From contig CAYRCU010000010.1 in assembly GCA_964422865.1 (NCBI GenBank), positions 1 to 33,471 on the forward strand: a stretch of 33,471 bases of DNA. Direction: 5' to 3'. Of this stretch, positions 20,375-28,188 are shown one piece after another. Position 1 is the first letter of the stretch, and the number at the start of each line of letters is the position of its first letter. Made by a program: the position numbers and the translations under genes. Under the pieces are notes generated by a model. That model did no database searches. It was given only the letters and a program-made list of their open reading frames with translations, and was not told the DNA's origin. Origin of the DNA: CAYRCU01 sp964422865. GTDB taxonomy: Bacteria; Patescibacteriota; Microgenomatia; UBA8517.

Positions 20375-21343
20375 ATGAAACTTAAAAAAGTTGAATCTAT
20401 TAAGATCATTCCTACAGTTCCGTTTGATTTTGATTCAACTTTTCATAAACCGGATCATTTTACCTCTGGCGACAACCTATGGGAGCGTGGTATCCGTTGG
20501 CAGACGTGGTTATGCAAAGACAAGTGTTTGGGGTTGAAATTCCAGAATGAAGGCGTAGTAAACACGCCTATAATTGCGGTTGATATTTATGCCGACTCCA
20601 AACTTGACGAGTCGTTTATATCTTCTCTAACTCAGGAAGTAGAATATCGCTACAACCTTAAACTTGATTTATCAGGCTTTTATGAGGAATTTAAAAACGA
20701 TAATGTCTTGGGACCAATTATCAAATATTGGGAAGGAATGAGACCTGGTCATCCAAGCTCTTTGTATGAGTATCTGATTATCGGGATTGTACTTCAAAAT
20801 GCTACAGTCAGACGGTCAGTGCAAATGTTTAAAGCCTTGCTAGAAAATTACGGTACTGGATTGGAGTTTGACAGCAAAAGACTCTGGTGTTTTTGGCAGC
20901 CCGGCAGGCTACAGCCGATTAGCGAAGATGAATTGCGGTCTTTGAAGGTTGGTTATCGCGCCAAGTCAATTAAAAAAATTGATGATTGTTTTTTTCAAGG
21001 TCAAGTAGATGAAATGCAATTGCGGAAACTGGATCGAGAAACCCAAATGGAAGAATTGCTGAAACTCTACGGTGTGGGACCAGCAACAGTTTGGTATTTA
21101 CTCTTTGATGTTTTTCATCATTGGGATTTTTTCAACCATGTCTCACCTTGGGAGCAAAAAATTTACTCTAAGCTATTTTTTGGCAAGGATCCAAATAATC
21201 CGGTTCCAGTTGAAAAAATATTGAAATATTTTGAAAAGTTTGGGGATTATAAGCAACTGGCAGTGCACTATATCTGGGAAGATCTCTGGTGGAAAAGGAA
21301 ACATGAGCACATCCCTTGGCTTGAAAAGTTCATAAGAATATAA
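20375..21343 (+). CDS. HhH-GPD-type DNA glycosylase-like protein
   Basis: This 322-residue protein resembles the AlkA/OGG1 group of base-excision glycosylases. It has an N-terminal alpha+beta region, then a helical domain with YEYLIIGIVLQNATV (a helix like those of the HhH-GPD core), LKVGYRAKSIKKI, and the helix-hairpin-helix LYGVGPATVWYLL. The position that normally carries the catalytic Asp (in the PVDxH or PDDYL region) reads HVSPWEQ, so Asp is not evident. No Cys cluster for Fe-S. It may be an inactive or altered glycosylase. It is translated just after the VOC gene; co-transcription suggests a shared damage response. Confidence 0.65.
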   Translation: MKLKKVESIKIIPTVPFDFDSTFHKPDHFTSGDNLWERGIRWQTWLCKDKCLGLKFQNEGVVNTPIIAVDIYADSKLDESFISSLTQEVEYRYNLKLDLSGFYEEFKNDNVLGPIIKYWEGMRPGHPSSLYEYLIIGIVLQNATVRRSVQMFKALLENYGTGLEFDSKRLWCFWQPGRLQPISEDELRSLKVGYRAKSIKKIDDCFFQGQVDEMQLRKLDRETQMEELLKLYGVGPATVWYLLFDVFHHWDFFNHVSPWEQKIYSKLFFGKDPNNPVPVEKILKYFEKFGDYKQLAVHYIWEDLWWKRKHEHIPWLEKFIRI

Positions 21344-21463
21344 GATTCTGTATACTCACACTATCGAATGATCTCTGTAGTGAAGGTGTCTTATTTTAGA
21401 GAACTGATGGCACGTTAGCGATCCATCTTAGCCACAGAGGCTGCCCTTCGAGGGGTCATTCCT

Positions 21464-22024
21464 TCATTGTTTTGGTTTTACAGTTAAAACTCTAAGTTGT
21501 TTATCTGCTACCCAATAGGTATCTTGGCTTATGCTAAGTAAGCAATGTAAATCCTGTGGCAATAATAGTTTTGTTTTAGCTGGATTTCCCCAAGGCAATT
21601 TGACAAAAGGGGAAGTGTAATGAAAAACATCGGCCTCATCGTCTGTATGTGCTCCTCTCTGATTCCCTACAAGGTTAATTACTTCCAATTTTGAATATCT
21701 AATGCCATTTGAGACAAAAGCAAGACTGTTTATGTATTCATCAATGGATACCTGTTTGTTTGTGTCGGGTGGTTTTATTTTGAGTGGATACTTCAATTTA
21801 ACGTCGAACCGTTGTTCCATTCTTTTTAACAAATGGTTTCCTCTACCAGATGAATATAAACGCCTTAGCTCTACTGACATGGGTATCCCAAACACTGTTT
21901 TCTTTTCTTCGATAATTTGTTTGGAATAATGCCCAATTAGATACAACGAACGATTCAATTCTGATAATAAACCCATATTTCCAACAGGCTTTCTGTTCTG
22001 GTTTTGTGTATTTTTGGTTGTCAT
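21464..22024 (-). CDS. Unknown soluble protein
   Basis: This 186-residue protein is not recognised. It is basic in the N-terminal half, with a helix near 45-75 rich in Arg, followed by LVGNQRGAHTDDEADVFHY (about 118-136). The latter resembles NQ-x-G-[AG]H-x-D segments seen in some helical bacterial proteins, but this is not enough for a family call. No signal or membrane segment. TATAAT at 22041-22046 is 16 nt upstream. The 120-bp gap on its downstream side (21344-21463) holds no clear feature. Confidence 0.6.
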   Translation of the reverse strand: MTTKNTQNQNRKPVGNMGLLSELNRSLYLIGHYSKQIIEEKKTVFGIPMSVELRRLYSSGRGNHLLKRMEQRFDVKLKYPLKIKPPDTNKQVSIDEYINSLAFVSNGIRYSKLEVINLVGNQRGAHTDDEADVFHYTSPFVKLPWGNPAKTKLLLPQDLHCLLSISQDTYWVADKQLRVLTVKPKQ

Positions 22025-22040
22025 AGATTTCTAGGTCTAA

Positions 22041-22046
22041 ATTATA
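22041..22046 (-). promoter_or_regulatory. Candidate -10 box of the 21464-22024 gene
   Basis: TATAAT on the minus strand, 16 nt before the ATG at 22024. Confidence 0.45.
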
Positions 22047-22095
22047 CAGGCTCGAACCCCGTTACTGGTATCTTTTCCTTCCAGATTAACTCTTG

Positions 22096-22125
22096 AAAAG
22101 AAAAAAACCTGGCTTGTACCAGGTT
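22096..22125 (-). terminator. Intrinsic terminator of the tRNA cluster
   Basis: On the minus strand a perfect 7-bp stem AACCTGG/CCAGGTT with a 6-nt loop (22106-22125) is followed by TTTTTCTTTT. It lies about 50 bp downstream of tRNA-Gly and would end the tRNA transcript. Confidence 0.8.
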
Positions 22126-22176
22126 AATCACGGATTTTAAGGATAAAAAACCAAAAAACGGGAAGTAATTCCCGTC

Positions 22177-22253
<77 letters not shown>

Positions 22254-22263
22254 TCGTAGAAGA

Positions 22264-22269
22264 ATTATA
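22264..22269 (-). promoter_or_regulatory. Candidate -10 box of tRNA-Gly
   Basis: TATAAT on the minus strand, 10 nt before the tRNA 5' end, in the 32-bp spacer between tRNA-Pro and tRNA-Gly. Confidence 0.45.
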
Positions 22270-22285
22270 GCATTTTTGTTTAACT

Positions 22286-22361
22286 TGGTCGGGGTGGCCG
22301 GATTCGAACCGACGACCTCACGCTCCCAAAGCGCGCACTCTACCAACTGAGCTACACCCCG
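22286..22361 (-). tRNA. tRNA-Pro (anticodon TGG)
   Basis: Acceptor CGGGGTG/CACCCCG, discriminator A, CCA encoded. Anticodon stem CGCGC/GCGTG with loop TTTGGGA, anticodon TGG (complement of 22326-22328). T-loop TTCGAAT. A copy of its first 21 nt plus a hairpin lies directly upstream at 22362-22412. Confidence 0.93.
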
Positions 22362-22412
22362 TTCTATATACTCAGTTGGCCAAGCTGTGCTTACCAACTG
22401 AGCTACACCCCG
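22362..22412 (-). repeat. tRNA-Pro 5'-half decoy leader
   Basis: Read on the minus strand, 22412-22392 equals nt 1-21 of the following tRNA-Pro. The next 30 nt complete a perfect 9-bp fold-back hairpin (arms 22371-22379 and 22394-22402) with an inner AAGC-ACA-GCTT stem, then a short linker to the true 5' end at 22361. TTTATT at 22420-22425, 7 nt upstream, is a possible -10. The inner stem and the GCTTGGCCA sequence are shared with the tRNA-Leu leaders. Confidence 0.8.
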
Positions 22413-22440
22413 TTGCCGTAATAAACTTTCACTTTTTTTG

Positions 22441-22525
22441 TGCCGAGGGTGGGACTCGAACCCACACGCCGCTATTGCGACACAAGATTTTAAGTCTTGC
22501 GCGTATACCATTCCGCCACCTCGGC
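22441..22525 (-). tRNA. tRNA-Leu (anticodon TAA)
   Basis: Class II, 85 nt, acceptor GCCGAGG/CCTCGGC, discriminator A, no encoded CCA. Anticodon stem CAAGA/TCTTG, loop CTTAAAA, anticodon TAA (complement of 22490-22492). T-loop TTCGAGT. A run of A and T bases follows before the tRNA-Pro leader. Confidence 0.93.
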
Positions 22526-22532
22526 TGATATC

Positions 22533-22545
22533 TTTTAAGTCTTGC
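22533..22545 (-). repeat. 13-nt copy of the tRNA-Leu(TAA) anticodon arm
   Basis: GCAAGACTTAAAA on the minus strand is identical to the anticodon 5' stem and loop in the tRNA (22488-22500) and lies 8 nt upstream of the tRNA 5' end. It may be another tRNA-derived leader fragment; chance is possible for so short a match. Confidence 0.4.
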
Positions 22546-22612
22546 TGAGTTCTTGTATTTTACCTTTTTTTGGGGTTGCATTCTAGTTTTTGATTTGTTT
22601 AAATGACTTACC

Positions 22613-22822
22613 ATGGTGAAACCCAAGCCAGAGGAGATTGAAGAAGAGCTTAAAAAGCTTGAGGATGAGGTCTATGGTGATCATACTGTGAGTGGTTCAA
22701 ACCCCGATGTTGAAAGTGATGATGATACTCAAGAAACAGTTGATGATGTTGGCGGACCCTTGGTTTTAGATCCTTTGGGTGAAGAGGAGGAAGAGGAAGA
22801 GATTGAAGAGCAGAAGCTTTAA
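22613..22822 (+). CDS. Small highly acidic protein
   Basis: This 69-residue frame starts with ATG. The N-terminal part is helical (KPEEIEEELKKLEDE), the middle is Asp/Ser-rich and the end is a run of Glu before a short basic tail. There is no Cys, no membrane segment and no recognised family. The composition resembles disordered acidic proteins. It lies alone on the plus strand between the tRNA-Leu(TAA) and MscS genes; upstream signals are weak. Confidence 0.5.
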   Translation: MVKPKPEEIEEELKKLEDEVYGDHTVSGSNPDVESDDDTQETVDDVGGPLVLDPLGEEEEEEEIEEQKL

Positions 22823-22840
22823 GGGAGAGCCTTGTTGTTT

Positions 22841-23428
22841 TTAAGTGTTTTTTGATTTCGGGAGTTTGGGCAGGGGGTCGTATTTAAGCTTGGCAATATC
22901 GGATATTTTGGAATTAGGGATGATGTGAAAAGTTCCCTCTTTTGTTTTGAGAACGGTAGTTCTTAGGTTTATAGCTACAACTTTGCCTTCGATTCCCGCA
23001 ATTTTTATTTTGTCTCCAACGTTGAATTGATTTTCAAGCAGGATGAAGAAACCGGTGACGATGTCTTTGACGAGTGTTTGGGTTCCAAAGCCAACGGCTA
23101 GACCCAGGATTCCTGCTCCGGCAAGGAGAGGGCCGATATTCATACCCCACTCGGAGAGAATCATAAGTGAGGTAGTGGTAATAATGCTTAAGTTAATAAC
23201 ATTGTTGGCTAACCCACCCAAAGTGTAGGCGCGGGCTTCAAGAGCGTTTGTGGTTTCGGGATCATCATCTTCAATTTTTTTTATGACAATTTTGACACTT
23301 CGAGACAGGATAATTTTTGCGATAAGACCCAAAACAAGGATTCCGGCTGTGACGGCTAGATGGCCGATGATGCTTTGAATGAGGTTTTGGGAGATATTAA
23401 GCTGAAATGACAGGATTTGCAGAGCCAT
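22841..23428 (-). CDS. MscS-family mechanosensitive channel (short form)
   Basis: This protein opens under membrane tension to release solutes during osmotic downshift. At 195 residues it is shorter than E. coli MscS (286). Three membrane segments are visible (about 18-38, 72-92, 95-117); the last is the Gly/Ala-rich pore helix GPLLAGAGILGLAVGFG, followed by the conserved TQTLVKDIVTGFFILLE and the beta domain VGDKIKIAGIEGKV. The C-terminal cytoplasmic cage is cut short and ends in a basic, Pro-rich tail. It has a TATAAT box 6 nt before the ATG. Confidence 0.9.
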   Translation of the reverse strand: MALQILSFQLNISQNLIQSIIGHLAVTAGILVLGLIAKIILSRSVKIVIKKIEDDDPETTNALEARAYTLGGLANNVINLSIITTTSLMILSEWGMNIGPLLAGAGILGLAVGFGTQTLVKDIVTGFFILLENQFNVGDKIKIAGIEGKVVAINLRTTVLKTKEGTFHIIPNSKISDIAKLKYDPLPKLPKSKNT

Positions 23429-23434
23429 GGAACA

Positions 23435-23440
23435 ATTATA
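23435..23440 (-). promoter_or_regulatory. Candidate -10 box of the MscS gene
   Basis: TATAAT on the minus strand, 6 nt before the ATG at 23428; the predicted transcription start is the A of the ATG. Confidence 0.5.
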
Positions 23441-23467
23441 GTACGATCAATGGTGTAAAGAAAAGTT

Positions 23468-23544
23468 TGGGGTGGATGACGGGTTCTGCCCCCGCGACCT
23501 CCGCTTCCACAGAGCGGCGCTCTACTAGCTGAGCTACATCCACC
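23468..23544 (-). tRNA. tRNA-His (anticodon GTG) with unusual T-loop
   Basis: Acceptor GTGGATG/CATCCAC with an extra G(-1) facing C73, as expected for histidine tRNA, and CCA encoded. Anticodon stem CCGCT/AGCGG with loop CTGTGGA, anticodon GTG (complement of 23508-23510). The T-stem GCGGG/CCCGT is intact but the T-loop reads GGCAGAA instead of TTCRANN, so T54, U55 and A58 are replaced. Confidence 0.88.
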
Positions 23545-23555
23545 GTGATATGCAT

Positions 23556-23561
23556 ATTATA
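23556..23561 (-). promoter_or_regulatory. Candidate -10 box of tRNA-His
   Basis: TATAAT on the minus strand, 11 nt before G(-1) at 23544. No decoy leader is present. Confidence 0.45.
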
Positions 23562-23662
23562 TCAATTTTGCAAGTTCAAATATAGTTTGAATAGAGAGAA
23601 ATTTCGGGTTTTTTTAAAGTCAAGAGTTGATTTTGGGTTGAGGGCAGGTAGAATTAGATGTA

Positions 23663-25483
23663 GTGGATTCTTCAAAAGATGAAAAGAAGTTGAGTTTCAG
23701 AAGGTTTTTGAAGTCTGTGTGGTGGGTTTTCGTGTTTTATTGGAGGTTGAGCCCTGTTTTTGTGGTTTTAACTTTGGTTTTTACTTTTCTTTTGGAGATT
23801 GAGGTTTTTGTCAGTTCATATGTACGAGCGTGGGTAATAGACAGGTTGGTATTTATAGCAGGAGAGGGGTTTACGGGAGGATATGTGGGCTTGTTGCCGA
23901 TGGGAGGAGTGTTTTTGGGTTTGTTTGTGTTTGGTGGTTTAGTGAGGGAGGCAAACAATTATATACGAAATGATTTGAGATTTATTACAGAACCCAAGGC
24001 GATGATCTTTCTTTCGGATAAGCTTAAGAGTTTGGGGATTCAATCTTTGGAGCAACCTGAAGTAAGCAACTTGGTTGCCAGGTCTTCAAATCATATTTAT
24101 CAACTTAACCAGCAGTTTAGGAGACTGATCAGTGTTTTTTCCTCTTTTGTTGCGCTTATTGCTTCCGGTGTGATTATTTTTCACTTTTTTCCCCTGTTTG
24201 TGCTTCTTATTGTTATTGTCTCCGTTCCGATGATTTTGGTTGATCAGTATTATATGGCCAAGGTTTGGAAGTATGATCAGCAAATAACTGAATCCAGACG
24301 GTCTGCATATCGGTCTTTGGGTATGTTGAGGGAATCCAGGGTTCTTCAGGAGTTGATTATTACTTCGGGCTACAGAAAGCTAATGGGCCACTTCAGGGAT
24401 TTTTTGGATGATTGGCATGCATGGAGAAAGAGAGTGTTTAAGGGGTGGGCATGTGCGGGATTTTTTACTGATGTGTTGCGGATTTTGGTGCAAGTAGCGG
24501 GTTATTTGTATGTTTTCATGAATTTTCTCTTGGGGAAGATTACTATTGGATTGGTTACTTTTTATATCCAATCTATTCACTCCTTGAGTAGAAGTATTTT
24601 TCGTTTGGGGATGGATTTAAGCAGTATATATGAATCTTCTCGCAGGATAAGTGAATTGAGGGAGATTTTTGAGCTTGAGCCTGTTTTTTCTGATGGTAAA
24701 AGGAAAATGAAAAAACTGAAAAGAGGTCCGGAAATTGAATTTAAAAATGTGAGTTTCGTGTATCCGGGAAGCAAAAAGGAGGTAATTAAAGATTTGAACT
24801 TGAAGATTAATAGTGGAGAGAAGGTTGCTATTGTTGGGCACAATGGTGCGGGTAAAACCACACTTGTGAAGCTTCTTTGCCGGTTTTACCAGGTGGGTGA
24901 AGGAAAGCTTGAAGTTAATGGTGTAGACATTAATACTCTTAGCATTGATAGCTGGTACAAAAATGTTGGGGTTTTGTTCCAGGAATACAACACCTACAGG
25001 CATTTGAGTGCCAGGGATAATATATTGATTGGTGATATCGGGAAAAAGGATGTTGATAAAAGAGTAGTAAGAGCCGCAAAGAAGGCAGATGCACATGACT
25101 TTATAAGTAAATATGAGAGGAAATATGATCAAGTTTTGAGTGAGAAATTTAAGGGTGGGGTGAGACCTTCAACGGGAGAATGGCAAAAGATTGCGATTGC
25201 CAGGTTTTTTTACAGGAATGCTCCGTTGGTTATTTTTGATGAACCTACGGCTGCAATTGATGCCGTGAGTGAAAAGAAAATATTTGATAGGATTTACGGG
25301 TTTTTTAAGAAGAAGACGGTGATTATCATTTCTCACCGTTTTTCTACTGTGAGAAATGCCGACAGGATAGTTGTTTTTGAGAAAGGCAGGATAATTGAGC
25401 ATGGGAGTCACAGAGAGCTTGTAGATTTGAACGGCACTTATGCAAAGGCTTTTAGGCTTCAGGCCGAGGGGTATTCTTCGTGA
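23663..25483 (+). CDS. ABC exporter (fused membrane and ATPase domains)
   Basis: This is a 606-residue half-transporter that presumably works as a homodimer. The first 330 residues carry about six membrane segments; the nucleotide-binding domain follows. Walker A is GHNGAGKTT (about 392-400), Walker B LVIFDEPTA, and the H-loop ISHRFS. The signature C-loop reads STGEWQK (from about 503) in place of LSGGQ. Substrate unknown. GTG start (23663) about 12 nt after a GGTAGAA-like site. The TGT-like gene begins 15 bp after its stop but has its own promoter. Confidence 0.88.
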   Translation: MDSSKDEKKLSFRRFLKSVWWVFVFYWRLSPVFVVLTLVFTFLLEIEVFVSSYVRAWVIDRLVFIAGEGFTGGYVGLLPMGGVFLGLFVFGGLVREANNYIRNDLRFITEPKAMIFLSDKLKSLGIQSLEQPEVSNLVARSSNHIYQLNQQFRRLISVFSSFVALIASGVIIFHFFPLFVLLIVIVSVPMILVDQYYMAKVWKYDQQITESRRSAYRSLGMLRESRVLQELIITSGYRKLMGHFRDFLDDWHAWRKRVFKGWACAGFFTDVLRILVQVAGYLYVFMNFLLGKITIGLVTFYIQSIHSLSRSIFRLGMDLSSIYESSRRISELREIFELEPVFSDGKRKMKKLKRGPEIEFKNVSFVYPGSKKEVIKDLNLKINSGEKVAIVGHNGAGKTTLVKLLCRFYQVGEGKLEVNGVDINTLSIDSWYKNVGVLFQEYNTYRHLSARDNILIGDIGKKDVDKRVVRAAKKADAHDFISKYERKYDQVLSEKFKGGVRPSTGEWQKIAIARFFYRNAPLVIFDEPTAAIDAVSEKKIFDRIYGFFKKKTVIIISHRFSTVRNADRIVVFEKGRIIEHGSHRELVDLNGTYAKAFRLQAEGYSS

Positions 25484-25486
25484 TGA

Positions 25487-25492
25487 TATAAT
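25487..25492 (+). promoter_or_regulatory. Candidate -10 box of the TGT-like gene
   Basis: TATAAT ends 6 nt before the GTG at 25499, so the predicted start of transcription is the start codon itself. Confidence 0.5.
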
Positions 25493-25498
25493 TGGTGC

Positions 25499-26590
25499 GT
25501 GAAACGCCGATTTTTTGAGACTTTAGATGGGAAAAAGATTCCTTTGCCTGTGTTTTTTCCTGATGCTACTCGGGCGGTTCTTCGAACTTTGGACAGTGTG
25601 GATATTAAAAACACGGAGACTTCCGGAGTGTTGGTTAATACGTACCACTTGTATAAAGAGCTTGGGAAAAGGGTCATTAAAAAACACAATGGAATAAAGG
25701 GTTTCATGAATTTTGACGGGGGTGTGATAAGCGACTCCGGAGGTTTTCAGGTTATGAGTCTTGCTAAAAGTAAACCCGGAGGAAAGATTACTGATAGAGG
25801 GGTTGTTTTTGGAGACAGTAGAAAAAAAATTCTTTTTACTCCCGAAGAATCTATAAAGTTTCAGATGATTTTGGGTGCTGATATGGTGGTTGTTTTGGAT
25901 GACTTTACTCCAAATGGAGTGAGCCGTGAAGTGGCAAGAGATACTGTAGAAAGAACGATTGCTTGGGCGAGGCGCAGTAAAGATGAATTTGAGAGGATTT
26001 GTAAGAAAATGAAGCTCAAAAAAAGGCCTTATATTCTTGGTGTTGTACAGGGCGGAGAGTATCTTGATCTTCGTCGAGAGTGCGCTGAGAGACTGCGTGA
26101 GATTGAGTTTGACGGTTTTGGATATGGAGGTTGGCCAATAGACGCGGATGGTGATTTTAATTATGAGGTAGCGAGTGTTATTGCCGAGGTGGCTCCGAAA
26201 GATTATTTTTTGTATGGACTTGGAATTGGGAAGCCTGATGAGGTGGTGGGATGTGTGAAGCTTGGGTATGACATTTTTGATTGTGTGCTCCCCACTCGCG
26301 ACGGACGGCACAAGCGACTTTATGTTTATGAAGCGGACTCGATTGAGAGGATTGATGTTAGTCAACCTAAGTTTTGGAGATACTATGTTCCGCATAAGGA
26401 GAAGTATTATGGTGACATCTCCCCTGTGAGTGAGGCTTGCGATTGTTTGCTTTGTAAAAATTATACGAGAGCATATTTTGCGCATCTTTGGAGGACTGGT
26501 GATACAGTTGCCATGCGGCTTGCTACGATTCACAATCTTAGGTTTTACAGTTTGTTAATGCAAAAGCTTGGGGAAAAGTATAAGATATAG
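25499..26590 (+). CDS. tgt: tRNA-guanine transglycosylase-like enzyme
   Basis: This protein exchanges guanine in tRNA for a 7-deazaguanine base (queuosine pathway) in the family. It has 363 residues. Visible are SDSGGFQV with the catalytic Asp79, FDCVLPTR with the nucleophile Asp261, and a zinc site CDCLLC (Cys314, Cys316, Cys319) with His345. The substrate-recognition loop reads FGYGGWPID (207-215) instead of the bacterial GGLSVGE type, and VVLDDFTP (131-138) replaces the usual D-E-C segment, so the base or tRNA used may differ. No other queuosine genes lie nearby. GTG start fits the -10 box at 25487-25492. Confidence 0.88.
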   Translation: MKRRFFETLDGKKIPLPVFFPDATRAVLRTLDSVDIKNTETSGVLVNTYHLYKELGKRVIKKHNGIKGFMNFDGGVISDSGGFQVMSLAKSKPGGKITDRGVVFGDSRKKILFTPEESIKFQMILGADMVVVLDDFTPNGVSREVARDTVERTIAWARRSKDEFERICKKMKLKKRPYILGVVQGGEYLDLRRECAERLREIEFDGFGYGGWPIDADGDFNYEVASVIAEVAPKDYFLYGLGIGKPDEVVGCVKLGYDIFDCVLPTRDGRHKRLYVYEADSIERIDVSQPKFWRYYVPHKEKYYGDISPVSEACDCLLCKNYTRAYFAHLWRTGDTVAMRLATIHNLRFYSLLMQKLGEKYKI

Positions 26591-26594
26591 AGAG

Positions 26595-26834
26595 ATGGAC
26601 AAAAAAGAGAAGGCTCCCGTGAGTGGATCTGATCTGAAAGGTAGACCTTTTTCGACTGTTGAAGTTTTACCACCACACATGCGAGATCCTAATAGAGAAA
26701 AGAGGAAAGAGAGAGTGAAGGATGCTTCAAGACCAAAGAGACTTCATCCGGTTGCCGATGATGGTGGAGAAGTACCCCAGGGAACTGTACCGGGCTTGAA
26801 TGAGCCGGGAATGCAATCTTCGGAAAGAAAGTGA
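26595..26834 (+). CDS. Small hydrophilic hypothetical protein
   Basis: This 79-residue frame starts at the ATG at 26595, 5 bp after the TGT-like stop; an upstream ATG at 26568 overlaps that gene and is less likely. The protein is rich in Lys, Arg, Pro and Glu, with no hydrophobic core, and looks disordered. Not recognised. Its stop is 5 bp from the convergent solute-binding-protein gene. Confidence 0.5.
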   Translation: MDKKEKAPVSGSDLKGRPFSTVEVLPPHMRDPNREKRKERVKDASRPKRLHPVADDGGEVPQGTVPGLNEPGMQSSERK

Positions 26835-26839
26835 AAAGC

Positions 26840-28168
26840 TTATTTTTTTACTATCGTGTAGGTTGTGGGGTGGTAGAGGAAGAGTGCTGATGCTTCTTCC
26901 AGGAGGAAGCGCTGAAAGTCCAGGTATATTTTCTTTCTTTCTTTGGGGTTTAGCTCCAACCGTCCATCTTCGAGGAGTTTATCTATTCTTGGGTTATTTA
27001 AGTGGCTTATGTTTGTTTCTGTTTGACTTGAGTGCCAAGTGGAGTATTGATCCGGATCTTGAGGGGCATTGTAGATAGCCAGGAAGGCCTGATATTCTTC
27101 GGGTAGAATTGAAACTACTTGAACCGTTGTTTTTACCCCTATTTTTTCCCAGAATTCAGCCACTTTTTCTGCAATCTCAAGAAGAGCCGGAGTGGTGGTT
27201 AGCTTTATGTCGAGATTATTTATATATTCTTCCGGATATGAGGATAATAGTTCTTTGGCTCTTTGTGGGTCATATGAGTATTTTTTGACTTGTGGATTGT
27301 AAGCCCAGGAAAGAGGAGAAATTGGGCTTAGAGCTCTTTTTTCACCAAAACTTTCTTTGTCTATTGCGTAATATAGAGCTTGACGAAGCTTTTTGTTGTC
27401 TTTTGCGAATACCTCGTCTTCGGCATTTAGGAATATGGTTGTAAATTTGTGAAGATCTTTGGTTTTTTGGATTGTTACAGTACTCCACTTGTCAAATGGG
27501 TGGGGAGATATGATACCTTCCAGTCGATTGATAACTCCCAGTTTGAATGCTGTTTTTGCTTTTTCTTCCGTCGGAAAGAATTTGTAGGTTTGTTTTGTAC
27601 CGAGATTGTTTTTAAGAATTAGAGTTTCGACATATCCTCCGTTGAGGGTAATTTTTTTGGCTACCCAGTCCCCTGTTCCCAAAAGTCCTTTTTTGAACGC
27701 GGGACGCGAGACTATTGTTGGAAAAGGTGAAAACGGTTCTTTGAGTGTGAAAATTATGGTTGTATTGTCGGGTGTTTCTATGTTTACATCTTCGAACGAA
27801 TAGCTAAGAGTGTCGCTTGTTAGTGGTGAGTTGTCCTGCCAAGTTAGGTTATCTTTAAGATGGAAAATCCATATCTTTCCCTGCTCTTTATTCTCCCATG
27901 ATTCGGCTATGCCTGGAGTTGGCTCACCTGATTTATTAAGGACAGTTAGTCCTGAGCTGATTTGAGAAAGAATTGGTGTCGGCAAATTGTCCGGATGATA
28001 TCTGCCCACAACTCCAATAGTTTCGCCATTGTTTTTAAAAAAGGTTGGCAAAAGAAACTTGAAACCTATGAATGCAAAAAGCCCTCCTATGAGGCTAATA
28101 AAGAGAAGGAATTTAAAACGAGAGATAAATGTAGTAAAAAGGCGAATCCAATATCTGAGCTTTAACAT
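26840..28168 (-). CDS. Family 5 extracellular solute-binding protein (OppA/DppA-like)
   Basis: The protein has 442 residues, somewhat short for the family (about 500-540). One membrane anchor (about 18-40) replaces the lipoprotein signal. The body has the family-5 pattern: GVVGRY, a segment LTVLNKSGEPTPGIAESWE (about 73-91), LKDNLTWQDNSPLTSDTLSYSF and LRQALYYAIDKES. These proteins bind peptides, nickel or other ligands for an ABC importer, but no permease or ATPase genes are near, so it may act with distant partners. It starts 20 bp after secG on the same strand. Confidence 0.85.
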   Translation of the reverse strand: MLKLRYWIRLFTTFISRFKFLLFISLIGGLFAFIGFKFLLPTFFKNNGETIGVVGRYHPDNLPTPILSQISSGLTVLNKSGEPTPGIAESWENKEQGKIWIFHLKDNLTWQDNSPLTSDTLSYSFEDVNIETPDNTTIIFTLKEPFSPFPTIVSRPAFKKGLLGTGDWVAKKITLNGGYVETLILKNNLGTKQTYKFFPTEEKAKTAFKLGVINRLEGIISPHPFDKWSTVTIQKTKDLHKFTTIFLNAEDEVFAKDNKKLRQALYYAIDKESFGEKRALSPISPLSWAYNPQVKKYSYDPQRAKELLSSYPEEYINNLDIKLTTTPALLEIAEKVAEFWEKIGVKTTVQVVSILPEEYQAFLAIYNAPQDPDQYSTWHSSQTETNISHLNNPRIDKLLEDGRLELNPKERKKIYLDFQRFLLEEASALFLYHPTTYTIVKK

Positions 28169-28188
28169 TTGGGGGTGGCGCTTTTTGA

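Noticed and set aside
21344..21463. A fourth copy of the remnant family in the gap before the unknown gene
   Set aside because: No frame shows the SNL or LKEH pattern; short hairpins there are weak.
25523..26533. A 336-residue minus-strand open frame opposite the TGT-like gene
   Set aside because: The plus-strand frame has all TGT motifs; the minus frame is low-complexity, rich in Ser, Asn and Ile, and antisense to it.
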